Shown here one piece after another: positions 50,867 through 60,028 of a stretch of 64,000 nucleotides of DNA. The position numbers and the translations under genes are program-made. How positions within the stretch are numbered: position 1 is the first letter of the stretch; every line of letters starts with the position of its first letter. Source of the stretch: UBA7985 sp038141425. Lineage in GTDB: Bacteria > Pseudomonadota > Alphaproteobacteria > UBA7985. The stretch spans positions 372,001 through 436,000 of the forward strand of contig JAYQIC010000001.1 of the NCBI GenBank assembly GCA_038141425.1, given 5' to 3'. Under the pieces are notes generated by a model. That model saw only the letters and a list, made by a program, of their open reading frames with translations. It was not told where the DNA came from and did not search any database.

Positions 50867-52264
50867 CTAGAGATTAAAGGAATCCAAAAAGGGCCTGTGC
50901 AGGTGTGCGAAGGTCATGGCCGGACCGTAGTTGACTTCATTGATGACGGAATCTTCGGGGCGGCTGTTGTCGAAGTTTAGAACATCGATGCCCAGCAGAC
51001 CCTCACCGAACAGCCGTTGCAGTTTTCTGATCAACTCCCGATAAACCTCGGACAGATCCTCGATTTTGTTCCATTGAGGAGAAGAGCCGCGCCTACGACT
51101 GGAGAAGTAAAGAACTTGAATTTTTCTGCCGCTTTCAATGATGGAGTCAAAGTCAATGGCATTCTTTTCACGGGTCTCTCGGACTATGACGCGCTCTTTG
51201 ATTTTATCGAGGTCTACGACCGGCTTTACAGCTTTGCCGGGCTCATCGACCTCTCGTTCAGCGAGGCGCTGCAGAAGTATCAGAAACGTCGAGTATCCAT
51301 CACCAATCACAGTCGGTATGCTCCTGACCCTGACTTCGATAATTTTATCATTCGAAACTCCAATGCGTGCTATGTCGCTCGGCACGTATCGTTCGATGAT
51401 CCCTCTCTCAATGTCGAACATATTTGCTGCAAGCGCGCGATGCAGCTCAGGCCGATCCCGGATATCAAACTGAACCCCTTCGGCCCGTGTCCCGTTGAAC
51501 GGCTTAAGGACCACCAGATAACCGAGCTGAGCTGCCGCTGCAAAGGCCTGCTGGCTGTCACGCACCCGCCTTTGCTCGGTCGTGGGAATCCCGTGGAGCT
51601 GAATGAGGTGCGCCGTCGCGACCTTATCGTTCTGCATTTGCTACAGCAAAAAGCTCACCTCGTCATTGACCGTGCCTCTGATAAAACGCGTATCATCGCC
51701 ATCGCCAATCTGAAAAATGCCGGAACCAATTTCAGTCAGTCGCTGATCCCGGCGAAGGAGCTCCAGTAAGACCCATCGCTGGTTCGATCCCGTCAAACCC
51801 GTTAGACGCATGCGGTCGCGCATCTGATCCAATGCCGTTTTAAGCGCGTGCTCCGACCAGTTGTTTGGCGTTTCCAACTACGCATTCTCAAACAGCAATC
51901 GAAACAACCCGAAGGGAAGCATGTGAGCACTGATCCGGCTCGGCAGGTGGTATTGACCGTCTAAACACTGGTTCCCCGAAGCCTCAAAAACACCGGGCTG
52001 AAAGACCGGCGACTCCGCCTGCTTAAAGCCCCGATTGACCCAGCCCAAGAGCTGATGCACCGGCCGATCCTTCTGGTGGCAGCGGCGCACCATCAAGCTC
52101 GGTTGCGTCCACTCAGCACCAAAAACCTAATTAATGATGGCAGCGGCTCTAGGATTGAGAATTCTCTGCGATGAACCCTGAAGGGAGAAGGTCACCCGTG
52201 GCCCTTTGAGGCCGTCCATTAATTCTTCGGAAAAAGAAGGCGCGGAAAACGACACCATGGGCAT
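50867..52264 (-). pseudogene. CphA-like ATP-grasp ligase gene with three in-frame TAG codons
   Basis: One continuous frame of 466 codons from ATG 52264 (or 52258) to TAG 50867-50869, interrupted only by TAG at 52127-52129, 51878-51880 and 51641-51643 (codons 46, 129 and 208). No TAA, TGA or frameshift. The C-terminal 260 residues are an ATP-grasp fold: NDKVATAHLIQLHGIPTTEQ, LVVLKPFNGTRAEGVQF, PTVIGDGYSTFL and VINEVNYGPAMTF, nearest to the ATP-grasp part of cyanophycin synthetase. The N-terminal 200 residues are unfamiliar (RRCHQKDRPVHQLLGWVNRG). The DNA is visibly more AT-rich than its neighbours. Either a decayed gene, three sequence errors, or amber readthrough. Confidence 0.6.
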
Positions 52265-52413
52265 CGCCTAAGTGCATTAAAGAAGGCCTAGAGTGACATG
52301 GTGGTATTCTGTTTGCATTCGTCGAACCACGAATGAGCGTTGTCGTCCCAAGCTACCGAATTGGGAAGCCGGGCAAAATGCATCAGGTCGCCAAATATCC
52401 CTTTTTGCACAAA

Positions 52414-52439
52414 GAGCCGGGCTGTTGAAAGCCCGGCTC
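52414..52439 (-). terminator. Intrinsic terminator downstream of the porin gene
   Basis: GAGCCGGGCT (52414-52423) and AGCCCGGCTC (52430-52439) are a perfect 10-bp stem with a 6-nt loop. On the minus strand it is followed by TTTGTG and AAAAAGGG. Apart from this, 52265-52491 contains no supported gene. Confidence 0.75.
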
Positions 52440-52491
52440 CTCTGGTTTGTTACCTGCGTTGTCCGAAGACACCGCAAGTGCATCCAAATCT

Positions 52492-53984
52492 TTAGAAGGA
52501 CATGGTTGCGCCAATCTTGCCGCCATTATCAGCCTGTGAGTAGTTGACGTACATCGTCAGGCCAGAGTTACCCATGGTGTAAGAAGCACCGAGGGTCATG
52601 GCCAGGTCTTCGTTCAGGCTTACCGAAATGCCGACACCGTTCAGGCTGGTAGAGAAGCTGGTATCGATGCTGAGACCGGCTTTTTCACTATTGCCCTTAG
52701 CAACGTTCTCAACAACGGAGCTCATGGAGAAACCAAGCAACTCATAACCGAGGCTCATCGCCCAGTCACCATCACTGTCAGTAGCGATACCAACGGACAT
52801 GCCGTTCAAGTCATATGACGTCGCGGCATCCCAGAGGTCGATCCAGCCACCGGACGCAGCTTCATCTTCCATTTCAACTGCCATAGTCAGGCCGAGAAGA
52901 TCGATACTGGTACCGAATGCGTAGTTCGGGCGGTTATTGAGGTTAATGGAATCGAGAGCAACGGCACCATGACCGTTCATACCCATGAAGGACACGCTGG
53001 AGAGCGTAGCGTTCAGGTCGCCATCGATCTTAACTTCGTCACCAGCGTTGCCGATACCAGCAACAGAGCCGCCGTAGGCACCGGTGCTAACGGACAGCTT
53101 ACCGAAGCCACCTTCGATGTAGATCGAAGCGTCGCTGACGCATTACGCGGCTAGCTACATCCATGTGGATCTTCGTCTTTGATGTCTTGGCCTTGTGGGT
53201 CACACACACCACCGATAATCATTTTGGTGGTCGAGGAGGTCATCATGACTTCCATGAATGGACCCATTGCAACTTTATCAGCGTCAATTTTAGTGGCGTC
53301 GACGTAAACGTCTTTACCAGACTTGACCGCAACGTCAACGGCACCAGCTACGGTATCCATGGTCATGTTAGCAGAAGCAGCGGCAGTAGCCAGACCAGCC
53401 TTTGCGTAGCCAGCTTGGATGGATACTTTGCTATTAGCGCCGCGGGTCACGCTTCCTGCTGGAGTGTTGGGTGTCACGCGGCCAGCGAGCTTACAAACGG
53501 CGGAAGTGCTTGCAATTGATTCAAAGCCAACGTCGTAGCTGGTGATTGTGCTGCCAGCATCATGCCAAACAGAGTTGATCTTTACGGACACCATCTCAGA
53601 TGGCTTTACCAATGCACCACCGGATACGTTGTAACCTACGCCACGCAGCTTTACATCAGCACTGGAGTTCACCAGCTTCATTGCGTGCTTATCGTAACCT
53701 GCACCTTTGGTGTATGGGTTGAACACTAGTTCAGTGGCAGTCGAAATGCCGAAGGAACCGCCAAACTTCAGGCCAGCATCGGTCGTGCCAGCAGCAGCAA
53801 CCGAGATCGAGATCGACTGGTAGTTGTCGGTCAGCGTAAAACCGTTGGCAGCATCTGCTTCTTTACCAACACCATACTCGATGCCCATGTCGATGCTACC
53901 ACCGAGGGTTACATCTACTGCACCAGCAGAACCGGCTGCAGCTACTGCTGCGAGCGAGGAGCCCGCAATCAGAAACTTTTTCAT
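52492..53984 (-). CDS. Outer-membrane porin, broken near its middle
   Basis: General diffusion porin. Signal peptide MKKFLIAGSSLAAVAAAGSA, then VDVTLGGSIDMGIEYGVG and many amphipathic strands; the second part begins VSDASIYIEGGFGKLSVSTG and ends NYSQADNGGKIGATMSF with the terminal Phe needed for outer-membrane insertion. The parts are in different frames. Between them (about 53136-53153) both flanking frames carry a stop, so one indel cannot repair it. Combined length about 497 codons, long for a porin; a Cys pair in a loop (VCDPQGQDIKDEDPHGC) lies just before the break. Confidence 0.75.
53136..53150 (-). repeat. 15-bp repeat inside the porin gene, inverted copy of a promoter repeat
   Basis: TGACGCATTACGCGG (53136-53150) is the reverse complement, with one mismatch, of CCGCGTTATGCGTCA at 54097-54111 upstream of the porin. 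It lies exactly at the point where the porin frame is broken. Confidence 0.6.
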
Positions 53985-54080
53985 TTTCTTATCTCCATAT
54001 GATCAGTCTCAAAATAGCTTCGTTCTTGCAGCTCTTTCGGCTGAACCAGCCTCCGGATATGCCGCTACATTACGAGACAG

Positions 54081-54111
54081 CCGCATTATGCGTTGGCCGC
54101 GTTATGCGTCA
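54081..54111 (+). repeat. Two direct repeats overlapping the porin promoter
   Basis: CCGCATTATGCGTTG (54081-54095) and CCGCGTTATGCGTCA (54097-54111) match at 12 of 15 positions with a 16-bp period. They overlap the predicted -10 and -35 of the porin, so they may be operator sites; the second is also the partner of the inverted repeat at 53136-53150. Confidence 0.55.
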
Positions 54112-54112
54112 A
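54085..54112 (-). promoter_or_regulatory. Predicted porin promoter
   Basis: On the minus strand TTGACG (54112-54107), 16 bp spacer, CATAAT (54090-54085), a good sigma-70-type match. The porin ATG is at 53984, with GGAGAT as ribosome-binding site a few bases upstream. This leaves an mRNA leader of roughly 95 nt. Confidence 0.6.
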
Positions 54113-54585
54113 TTTTTTTCATTATATGAGTAATTCAAAGCGCCTACGTTGTAGTATTGCAACGGCTTGCGCTTCCGATTGACTGGATAACCGTCACCGT
54201 CTCGACCAGGTTCAGGGTCTGTTTATCGGCGCTGCAGGGTTGAACCTAGCGCAACTACAGAGTTGCTCCACTCTATTGTCTTCGCTTAAGGCATTGAATT
54301 TTAATGCTTCTTTGAGTCGCTTGTCGCGTCATGCCCCCTTGCTTCATTCATCCGACGTTTCATTCGATCAACTAAGTTGCATAATGATTTTCCACTAATT
54401 TACCGAGGGCGCCTAGTGGCGTGCTTGAGGGTGTTCCAGTCCATTTTCGTTAAAATTTTATATTTTCTGAGATCGAAAACCGCATAATTCAGGACGGCCT
54501 TGGCGGCTCTGACTGTCTCTGTAGTCTCTTTGAAGACCGCGTCGGGAGCCGCGCCGTGGCAGCCCCCGGGAAGCGATATCGTCCG
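54113..54585. other. AT-rich non-coding region upstream of the porin
   Basis: About 470 bp without a supported gene, notably more AT-rich than the rest of the window. It has short inverted segments and a GGTTCAGGGTC stretch near 54210, but I could fold no tRNA, tmRNA or RNase P RNA from it by eye. It could hold an sRNA or porin control sites. Confidence 0.4.
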
Positions 54586-54876
54586 TCAGTATTCGACCAA
54601 ATCACCGGTCGTAGGCAGGGTGTGGCGATCGACTTCGTTGTATTCCTGCAGCAAGTGGCGCTGGGTATCGAGCCAGCCGACGCCAGACTGCGCGCTTTCA
54701 GCCAGGGAAGCCCCATCCCGGATGATAATGGCGTAAATTTCACCATCCTTGATCATCAAGTACTGGCTTGGCGGGGTTGAGGTGCCCCGATCCCGCGAAA
54801 ACTCGCGCATGTTGGCAAGAAACTCGTCGAAGCACTCGGGCTTGGGCTTGAAACGAATGATGGACAGCTTTTTCAT
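54586..54876 (-). CDS. Small protein, possible dimeric alpha/beta-barrel (ABM-like)
   Basis: 96 aa, intact: MKKLSIIRFKPKPECFDEFL, FSRDRGTSTPPSQYLMIKDG, EIYAIIIRDGASLAESAQSG. The pattern strand - helix (FDEFLANMREF) - strands - helix - short end resembles the ferredoxin-like ABM/dimeric barrel proteins, but I see no defining motif. No signal peptide. It lies 18 bp downstream of a second small gene of similar size, probably co-transcribed. Confidence 0.6.
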   Translation of the reverse strand: MKKLSIIRFKPKPECFDEFLANMREFSRDRGTSTPPSQYLMIKDGEIYAIIIRDGASLAESAQSGVGWLDTQRHLLQEYNEVDRHTLPTTGDLVEY

Positions 54877-54894
54877 GGTGCAGTCTCCTCGCTA

Positions 54895-55179
54895 TCACTT
54901 GGTGTGACAAAGGCGAACATCGCCTTCGGTCATCTCAACCGACGCGATCAGCCCCTCATTGGCCTTCATCCGCTCAGCCCGGATCGGCGCGGAGTGATCA
55001 AAGGCTTCTTTGTCCGGATAAACCGATGTCAGCGACGCCGTGGTCGGCCCGGTGCGAACAAAGGTCAGCAGAGTGGCTTCGGTGAACGAACCCGGCGCTG
55101 TCTCGACATACTGCGCTTCCAGGGTGTCGGCGGCTTCGGGTGAAACAAAGGTCATCGTGTTGATACGGGCGTAGCTCAT
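54895..55179 (-). CDS. Small protein, possible dimeric alpha/beta-barrel (ABM-like)
   Basis: 94 aa, intact from ATG 55179: MSYARINTMTFVSPEAADTL, EAQYVETAPGSFTEATLLTF, TGPTTASLTSVYPDKEAFDH. Strand-helix-strand layout with a central VRTGPTTASLTSVYPDKEAF resembles antibiotic-biosynthesis-monooxygenase-like folds. Function unknown. Divergent from the gene at 55429; the 249 bp between should contain two promoters. Confidence 0.6.
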   Translation of the reverse strand: MSYARINTMTFVSPEAADTLEAQYVETAPGSFTEATLLTFVRTGPTTASLTSVYPDKEAFDHSAPIRAERMKANEGLIASVEMTEGDVRLCHTK

Positions 55180-55428
55180 GATCGGTTCTCCATTATAGAC
55201 CGCCTTCGGGCACGGGGCGGCAAGAACAAGCTTCCTCGCCGGGAGATCGCAAGCAAGTGTTGGTGATATCGAAGCGGCAGGTTTTGCAAATTTTCCGTGT
55301 TTTTCTGAGCCGTCTATTTGGTTTTGAGACGAAACACTTGAAGTCAGCGCTTGGCACCGATGGTCTGATTCCCTGAATCTGCCAGTATTGACGGTGGACA
55401 TAGTCAGTCCCTGTCAAAAAAGGAGAAA

Positions 55429-55718
55429 ATGATCGTGAAAGTATTGGTTACGGTAAACATCACCAAAGGCTTCGACACCTGGGTCGCCATGAGCAAGAGC
55501 ATGACCGAGGAAGCGGCAAAAAACGGGATCAAGATGATCTGGGCCGCCGCCAACCCCGATGAAACGTCGGTCTTCGTGCTGACCGAAATGCAGGATCCGG
55601 CCCAGATGAAGACATTCGGAGAGCGTGCGGACATTGCAAAGGCGCGGGCTGACGCCGGTGCAATTGTTGAGTCGACGCAGATCATCTCCCTATTGGCCAG
55701 ATGTACATGCCCGATTAG
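55429..55718 (+). CDS. Small protein of unknown function, DUF3764-like layout (frame broken at the end)
   Basis: ATG 55429 with AGGAG 5 bases upstream: MIVKVLVTVNITKGFDTWVA, MTEEAAKNGIKMIWAAANPD, ETSVFVLTEMQDPAQMKTFG. One missing base near 55690 restores the ending STQIISPIGQMYMPD and TAG 55716-55718. About 96 aa. The layout (strand, FDTWV helix, strands, FGERADIAKARADAG helix) again suggests a ferredoxin-like dimer. Assignment by resemblance only. Confidence 0.6.
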
Positions 55719-55852
55719 GGCGTAGACCGGCCTGATCCTGCCGTCTATTATGCGTCTTATTCCGGTGGGTTAGCCCTGCCAATCCAGTCTCTGCAGCGCC
55801 ACCACGCGGTCTGCATCGCAGCTGGTGGGGCGCCGAGGCACAGAAAGGAATA

Positions 55853-57106
55853 GTGGGCGTGCGGTCTGGCGGTGTGGAAATCGGCTGGCCCAACAAGGCA
55901 GCAGCAGCCAAGCAGGCAGATACCCTCGCCCGCACCACGGCGCGTGAGTTTGAGAGCCTGAGCGGCAACGCGCTGATTCAGGGCGACAATCTCGATGCAC
56001 TGAAGGAACTGCGTCGGGTCGGTCACCGTCGCTACCGCCTCGCCCTGATTGATCCTCCCTACAACACCGGAGGCGGCTTCGTTTACGAAGATGACCGCTC
56101 AGAAGCGGCCTGGCTGTCGTTCATGCTGCCCCGCCTGCTGGTCGCCCGCGACCTGCTCGCCGACGACGGCCTGATGATGATCTTCATGGACGAGGCCAAC
56201 CTGCCGATCCTGCGCCTGCTGGGCGGGAGGTATTTGGCGCTGCCAACGACTGCGGCGTGCTGGTTTGGGAGAAGAAGCGCAAACCTTCCTTCCTGCAGGC
56301 ACAGATGGGCAGTGTCACCGACTTTATCGCCGTCTTCGCCAAGGACCGGCGGCAGGCGCCGGCGCTGACCATGGGCACGGGAATGGCGGGCAAGCGCTAC
56401 CCCTTCAACAATCGCGGTAATCCGAGCGCCGAGCTGAGCTTTCCGGCGGGGTCGGTGGAATTCGATCTCGACGACCAATCCGTTCCCAAGCAGGACATGA
56501 GCACGCCGGGGTTCCCTGCCACCTGCTCGACCGCGTGGTGATCAAAGGCGGGCGGAATGCCAACCCGTTCCGGATGCAAGGTGAATGGCGCTACAGCCAA
56601 GCCAGCGTCGATGAGTTCGCCGCCACCGGGCAAGTGATCAACATCAGCCGCCTGCCCTTCCGACCCAACCTCGTAAAGGCGGTACCGTCGGAGAAGAAGA
56701 TCAACAATTTGCTGAGCTTCCGCACCAACCCCGACATTCCAACCAACGAAGACGGCCTGGCGGAGGTCACGGCGCTATTCGAGGGTGAGGCCGTCTTCGA
56801 CTACCCCAAGCCGGTGGGCGTGCTGCAGTACCTGATCGAGGCGGCGACCGACCCCGGCGACGCTGTGCTGGACTTCTTCGCCGGTACCGCGAGCACGGGA
56901 CAGGCCGTTGCCCAAGCCGGGGACGGGCGCGAATTCACGCTGGTGCAGGACACCGCCCCCTGCCCGATACCGCCACGGGGACAGCGGCACGCAAGCTGTG
57001 CCAGCGGCTCGGGCTACCGGCGCATCTGGCGTCGATCGCGGCCGAGCGACTGCGCCGGGCGGGACTGAACAGCGAGCACGACTTTCAGCTGGGCACGCTG
57101 CGCTGA
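55853..57106 (+). CDS. Site-specific DNA methyltransferase, type III Mod-like (frame broken)
   Basis: Amino-group (N6-adenine or N4-cytosine) DNA methylase of the beta class. Catalytic motif IV is ALIDPPYNTGGGFVYEDDRS; motif I comes late, LDFFAGTASTGQAVAQAG. WLSFMLPRLLVARDLLADDG, CGVLVWEKKRKPSFLQAQMG and VINISRLPFRPNLVKAVPSE fit the family. Three slips (near 56228, 56515, 56960) each behave as a one-base loss; TGA is 57104-57106. GTG 55853 is the apparent start. About 418 aa, shorter than full type III Mod subunits. No Res subunit or restriction endonuclease adjacent, so it may be a solitary methylase. Confidence 0.82.
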
Positions 57107-57151
57107 TTTCCGAACGGCCCGGCCCGCAAAGTCAGCAAGCGCGGAGACAGC

Positions 57152-59087
57152 TTAGCCCTTACCCCGCCATGGGATCGTCCGCGCGATGATGAAGCGCATC
57201 ACCAGATCGAACAGCAGCCCCAGCAAGCCGAGAATCAGGATCGTCACCCAGATGACCTCGTAGTCCGAGGTCTTCCGCGCCACGTTCTCGACGAAGCCGA
57301 TACCGGTAGTCCCGGCCAGCATCTCTGCGGCGACCAGCGTTCCCCAGCAAACACCGATGGCAATGCGGATGCCGGTGAGGATTTCCGGCATCGCGTTGGG
57401 CAGGATCACACGGCGCATGATCTGCCCCGTCGTCGCACCCAGCGAGTGTGAGGCCCGGATTTTCGACAGCTGCGTCCCCGTCGCCCCGGTCCTCGCTGAA
57501 ATCACCATGATGGCGAAGGCAACGATGAACAGCAGGAAGATCTTACCGTCGTCCTGAATGCCGAAAATGGTTAGGATCAGCGGCGCCCAGGCCAGCGGCG
57601 GCACCGGTCGGTACAGCTCGATCAGCGGATCAAAGTAGTTCTTGAAGAACCGCGATACACCCATGGCAATGCCCAGCGGCACGCCGAGAATGATGCCGAA
57701 GGCCAGCCCCATGAGCACGCGGAAGATCGAGTCCCACATATGCCCGGTCAGCATTGGGATCGAAGGTGAGGCGTAGTTCCCTTGTGCGATGATCAGCACC
57801 GTCATCTTGAAGTTCGGCGTCACCGAACCATCGTCCCCGTGCTTGGGATAGGACCCGGGCAGCACGTCGGCGATCCAGTCCGGAATGAAGAAAGCGATGA
57901 TATCCGCGACCGGTACCCAGCGCACCCAGATCAGCGGCACGTCCTTGAAGCCGATCTCCGGGTTGGCGATCCGGCCAAAGGTTGCCAGCACGTCGGTTGG
58001 CTTGGGCAGCCAGCGGCCTGAACCCTGCTCCGAGCACTGGGTCTTGGCCTTCACGATGGTACCGCCGCCGAACATGGTCGCGCGCACCAGCCGCAGGGAG
58101 CCCTGTTGGGCCTGCTTCTGCGCATTGACCGCCTCAATAGCGCTCTCGACCCCGTCCAGCGCGTCAGGCGGGAAGATCGTACCATCGTCGAAGCGATTGT
58201 AGAGCCGGTCGATGTTCTTGATTGCCTTGGCGCGAGCGTCTTCGTCTTCTTCGCTCAGCCCGGTGACGGCGCTGGACGCGATCCTTGAAGTCATCCAGAC
58301 GGACCTTGATCGCTTCAGTCTGTGCCAGCAAAGCCGGGCTGGTGTTGCGGATCTTGGAAAAGTCCGACGCCACGGCCGCCAGATCATCGGCGAGCAGCTT
58401 GAATTTCACGCCCTTGGCCGTCTCGGGGAACAGCGGCACTTCGACTGTCGACAGGCCCCATTTGGTCTGTCCCTCGGCCCCTGCGGTCACGGTCGCAACC
58501 TGCTCGGCGCTCGGGAAAGCCGGGTCACCCAGCTTGTCGGCCAGCCCGCGCAGGCGGGCTTCGATGTCGTCGAAACCGGCGACACTCTCGACCGACTGGC
58601 TCGCCGGGTCGGATGAAATGACCATCAGCAGCCGGATGTCGGCAATGATATCGCGCAGCTCGGCCTCTTCGGCGGCGTTAAAGCCCTGCTGATCGAGGTC
58701 TGCAGCGATACTGTCGAGCTGTGCCGTGTTGCGGCTGAGCAGCGTCGTTGACTTATAGAACCGGGCGCCGGCAGGCAGTGACGCGTTAATCGGCGACAGC
58801 GCCTCATCGACCCGGGCAACCTGACAGATTTCGTTGGCCGACTGCGGGAAGTAGGCGCGCGCTGCGCCCCAGCTGAATTAGTACCAGACCAGCAACAGCG
58901 AACAGACGCCCGCGACCGCCCAATACCAGCCGTTGGACGTGCGCAGCGGGTCGCCGAAGACCTCGTCGCTGCGTCGCCGGGCCGAATCGCGCAGGCCAAA
59001 GACGATCGATCCGACCAGCGCCAGCGCCAGAACGATGATGATGAAGGCGGAAATGACCGCACGGTTGAGGGAGAGAAACTCGAACAT
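57152..59087 (-). CDS. tauC: Sulfonate/taurine-type ABC permease with a large N-terminal insertion; internal TAA and frameshift
   Basis: C-terminal half is a TauC/SsuC-type permease: MWDSIFRVLMGLAFGIILGV, FGIQDDGKIFLLFIVAFAIM, and loop ASHSLGATTGQIMRRVILPN. The N-terminus has a TM helix (AVISAFIIIVLALALVGSIV) and a second one ending CSLLLVWY, where TAA (58878-58880) interrupts the same frame before FSWGAARAYFPQSANEICQV. A helical region of about 250 residues follows, with a slip near 58270. In total about 645 codons, more than twice a normal permease. Start ATG 59087 lies 4 bp after the tauB stop. Confidence 0.8.
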
Positions 59088-59090
59088 GAT

Positions 59091-59888
59091 CTAGGCCCCC
59101 TTCCCCATGATTTCCTCTTCCATGTTCCAGATCAAGGTGAGGATTTCTTCGCGGACTTCGCCGAATTGCTTGAGCTGCTTGATCTCGCGCAGGTCGGCAC
59201 CGATGCCCTGCTTGGCGAAGGGCAGCTCGTATTCCTTGAACAGCCGCCCCGGGCGCGGTGCCATGACGAATAGGCGCTCGCCGAGCAGCAGGGCTTCTTC
59301 GACCGAGTGGGTGATGATCATGATGGTCTTGCCGGTCTCGTTCCAGATATCGAGCACCAGCGACTGCATCTTCTCGCGGGTCAGCGCATCCAGCGCGCCC
59401 AGCGGTTCATCCATGAGGATCAGGTCGGGGTCGTTGATCAGGCAGCGGGCCAGCGCCACGCGCTGCTGCATGCCCCCGGAAAGCTGATAGGTCGGGGTAT
59501 CGCCAAAGCCCTGCAGGCCGACGATATCAAGCCACTTTTCGACCAGCGCCGCGCGCTCTTCCTTGGGCACTTTCTTCATGCGCAGGCCGAAATCGACGTT
59601 CTTGGACACGGTGAGCCATTCGAACAGCGCGCCTTGCTGGAACACCATCCCGCGCTCGACGCCGGGGCCAGTGATCTCGTCCCCCGCGAGGGAAATCAAA
59701 CCACCGGTCGGGTTGAGAAACCCGGCGATGATATTGAGCAGCGTGGTCTTGCCACAGCCCGAGGGGCCGAGCACGGACAGCAACTCCCCCTTCTTCAGGG
59801 TAAAGCTCACGTCTTTGAGCGCGTGGACCTGAACCCCGCTCGGGGTCTCAAAGGTCATGTTCAACTGATCGGCGACAAGATCGCTCAT
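59091..59888 (-). CDS. tauB: Taurine/sulfonate ABC transporter ATPase
   Basis: Cytoplasmic ATPase of the nitrate/sulfonate/taurine class. Walker A GPSGCGKTTLLNIIAGF, Q-loop MVFQQGALFEWL, signature LSGGMQQRVALARCLI, Walker B LILMDEPLGALDALTREKM, H-loop MIITHSVEEALLLGERL. 265 aa, intact. An acidic C-terminal extension (EILTLIWNMEEEIMGKGA) follows the core. It sits between tauA (with a terminator hairpin between) and tauC. Confidence 0.9.
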   Translation of the reverse strand: MSDLVADQLNMTFETPSGVQVHALKDVSFTLKKGELLSVLGPSGCGKTTLLNIIAGFLNPTGGLISLAGDEITGPGVERGMVFQQGALFEWLTVSKNVDFGLRMKKVPKEERAALVEKWLDIVGLQGFGDTPTYQLSGGMQQRVALARCLINDPDLILMDEPLGALDALTREKMQSLVLDIWNETGKTIMIITHSVEEALLLGERLFVMAPRPGRLFKEYELPFAKQGIGADLREIKQLKQFGEVREEILTLIWNMEEEIMGKGA

Positions 59889-59970
59889 AGGGCACCGGAA
59901 CGTCAGAATGTTGGAACGTCACGCACCGGGCGGCACTGGCGCTCGGGCGTCGAAAAACGGTTGGTCAAGA

Positions 59971-60000
59971 AAAAGGCGGGCCGGTTTGCGCCGACCCGCC
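59971..60000 (-). terminator. Attenuator-like terminator between tauA and tauB
   Basis: GGCGGG(C)CGG (59975-59984) pairs with CCG(A)CCCGCC (59991-60000) around TTTGCG, with one mismatch. On the minus strand it is followed directly by TTTTTCTTG. It follows the tauA stop by about 30 nt and probably makes tauA mRNA more abundant than tauBC. Confidence 0.75.
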
Positions 60001-60028
60001 TTGCTCCGGGTATTAGCCGGACTGGTCC

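Noticed and set aside
50867..52264. Pyrrolysine decoding of the TAG codons
   Set aside because: No pylT-like tRNA, pylS or pylBCD in the window, and TAG is used as an ordinary stop by neighbours such as pstS and tauB.
54113..54480. A tmRNA or other structured RNA gene upstream of the porin
   Set aside because: No tRNA-like acceptor/T arm pair, no tag-peptide frame and no convincing long helix could be found by eye.
50748..57106. A prophage or integrative element spanning the accessory stretch
   Set aside because: No integrase, phage structural gene or duplicated tRNA end was seen; composition alone is not enough.
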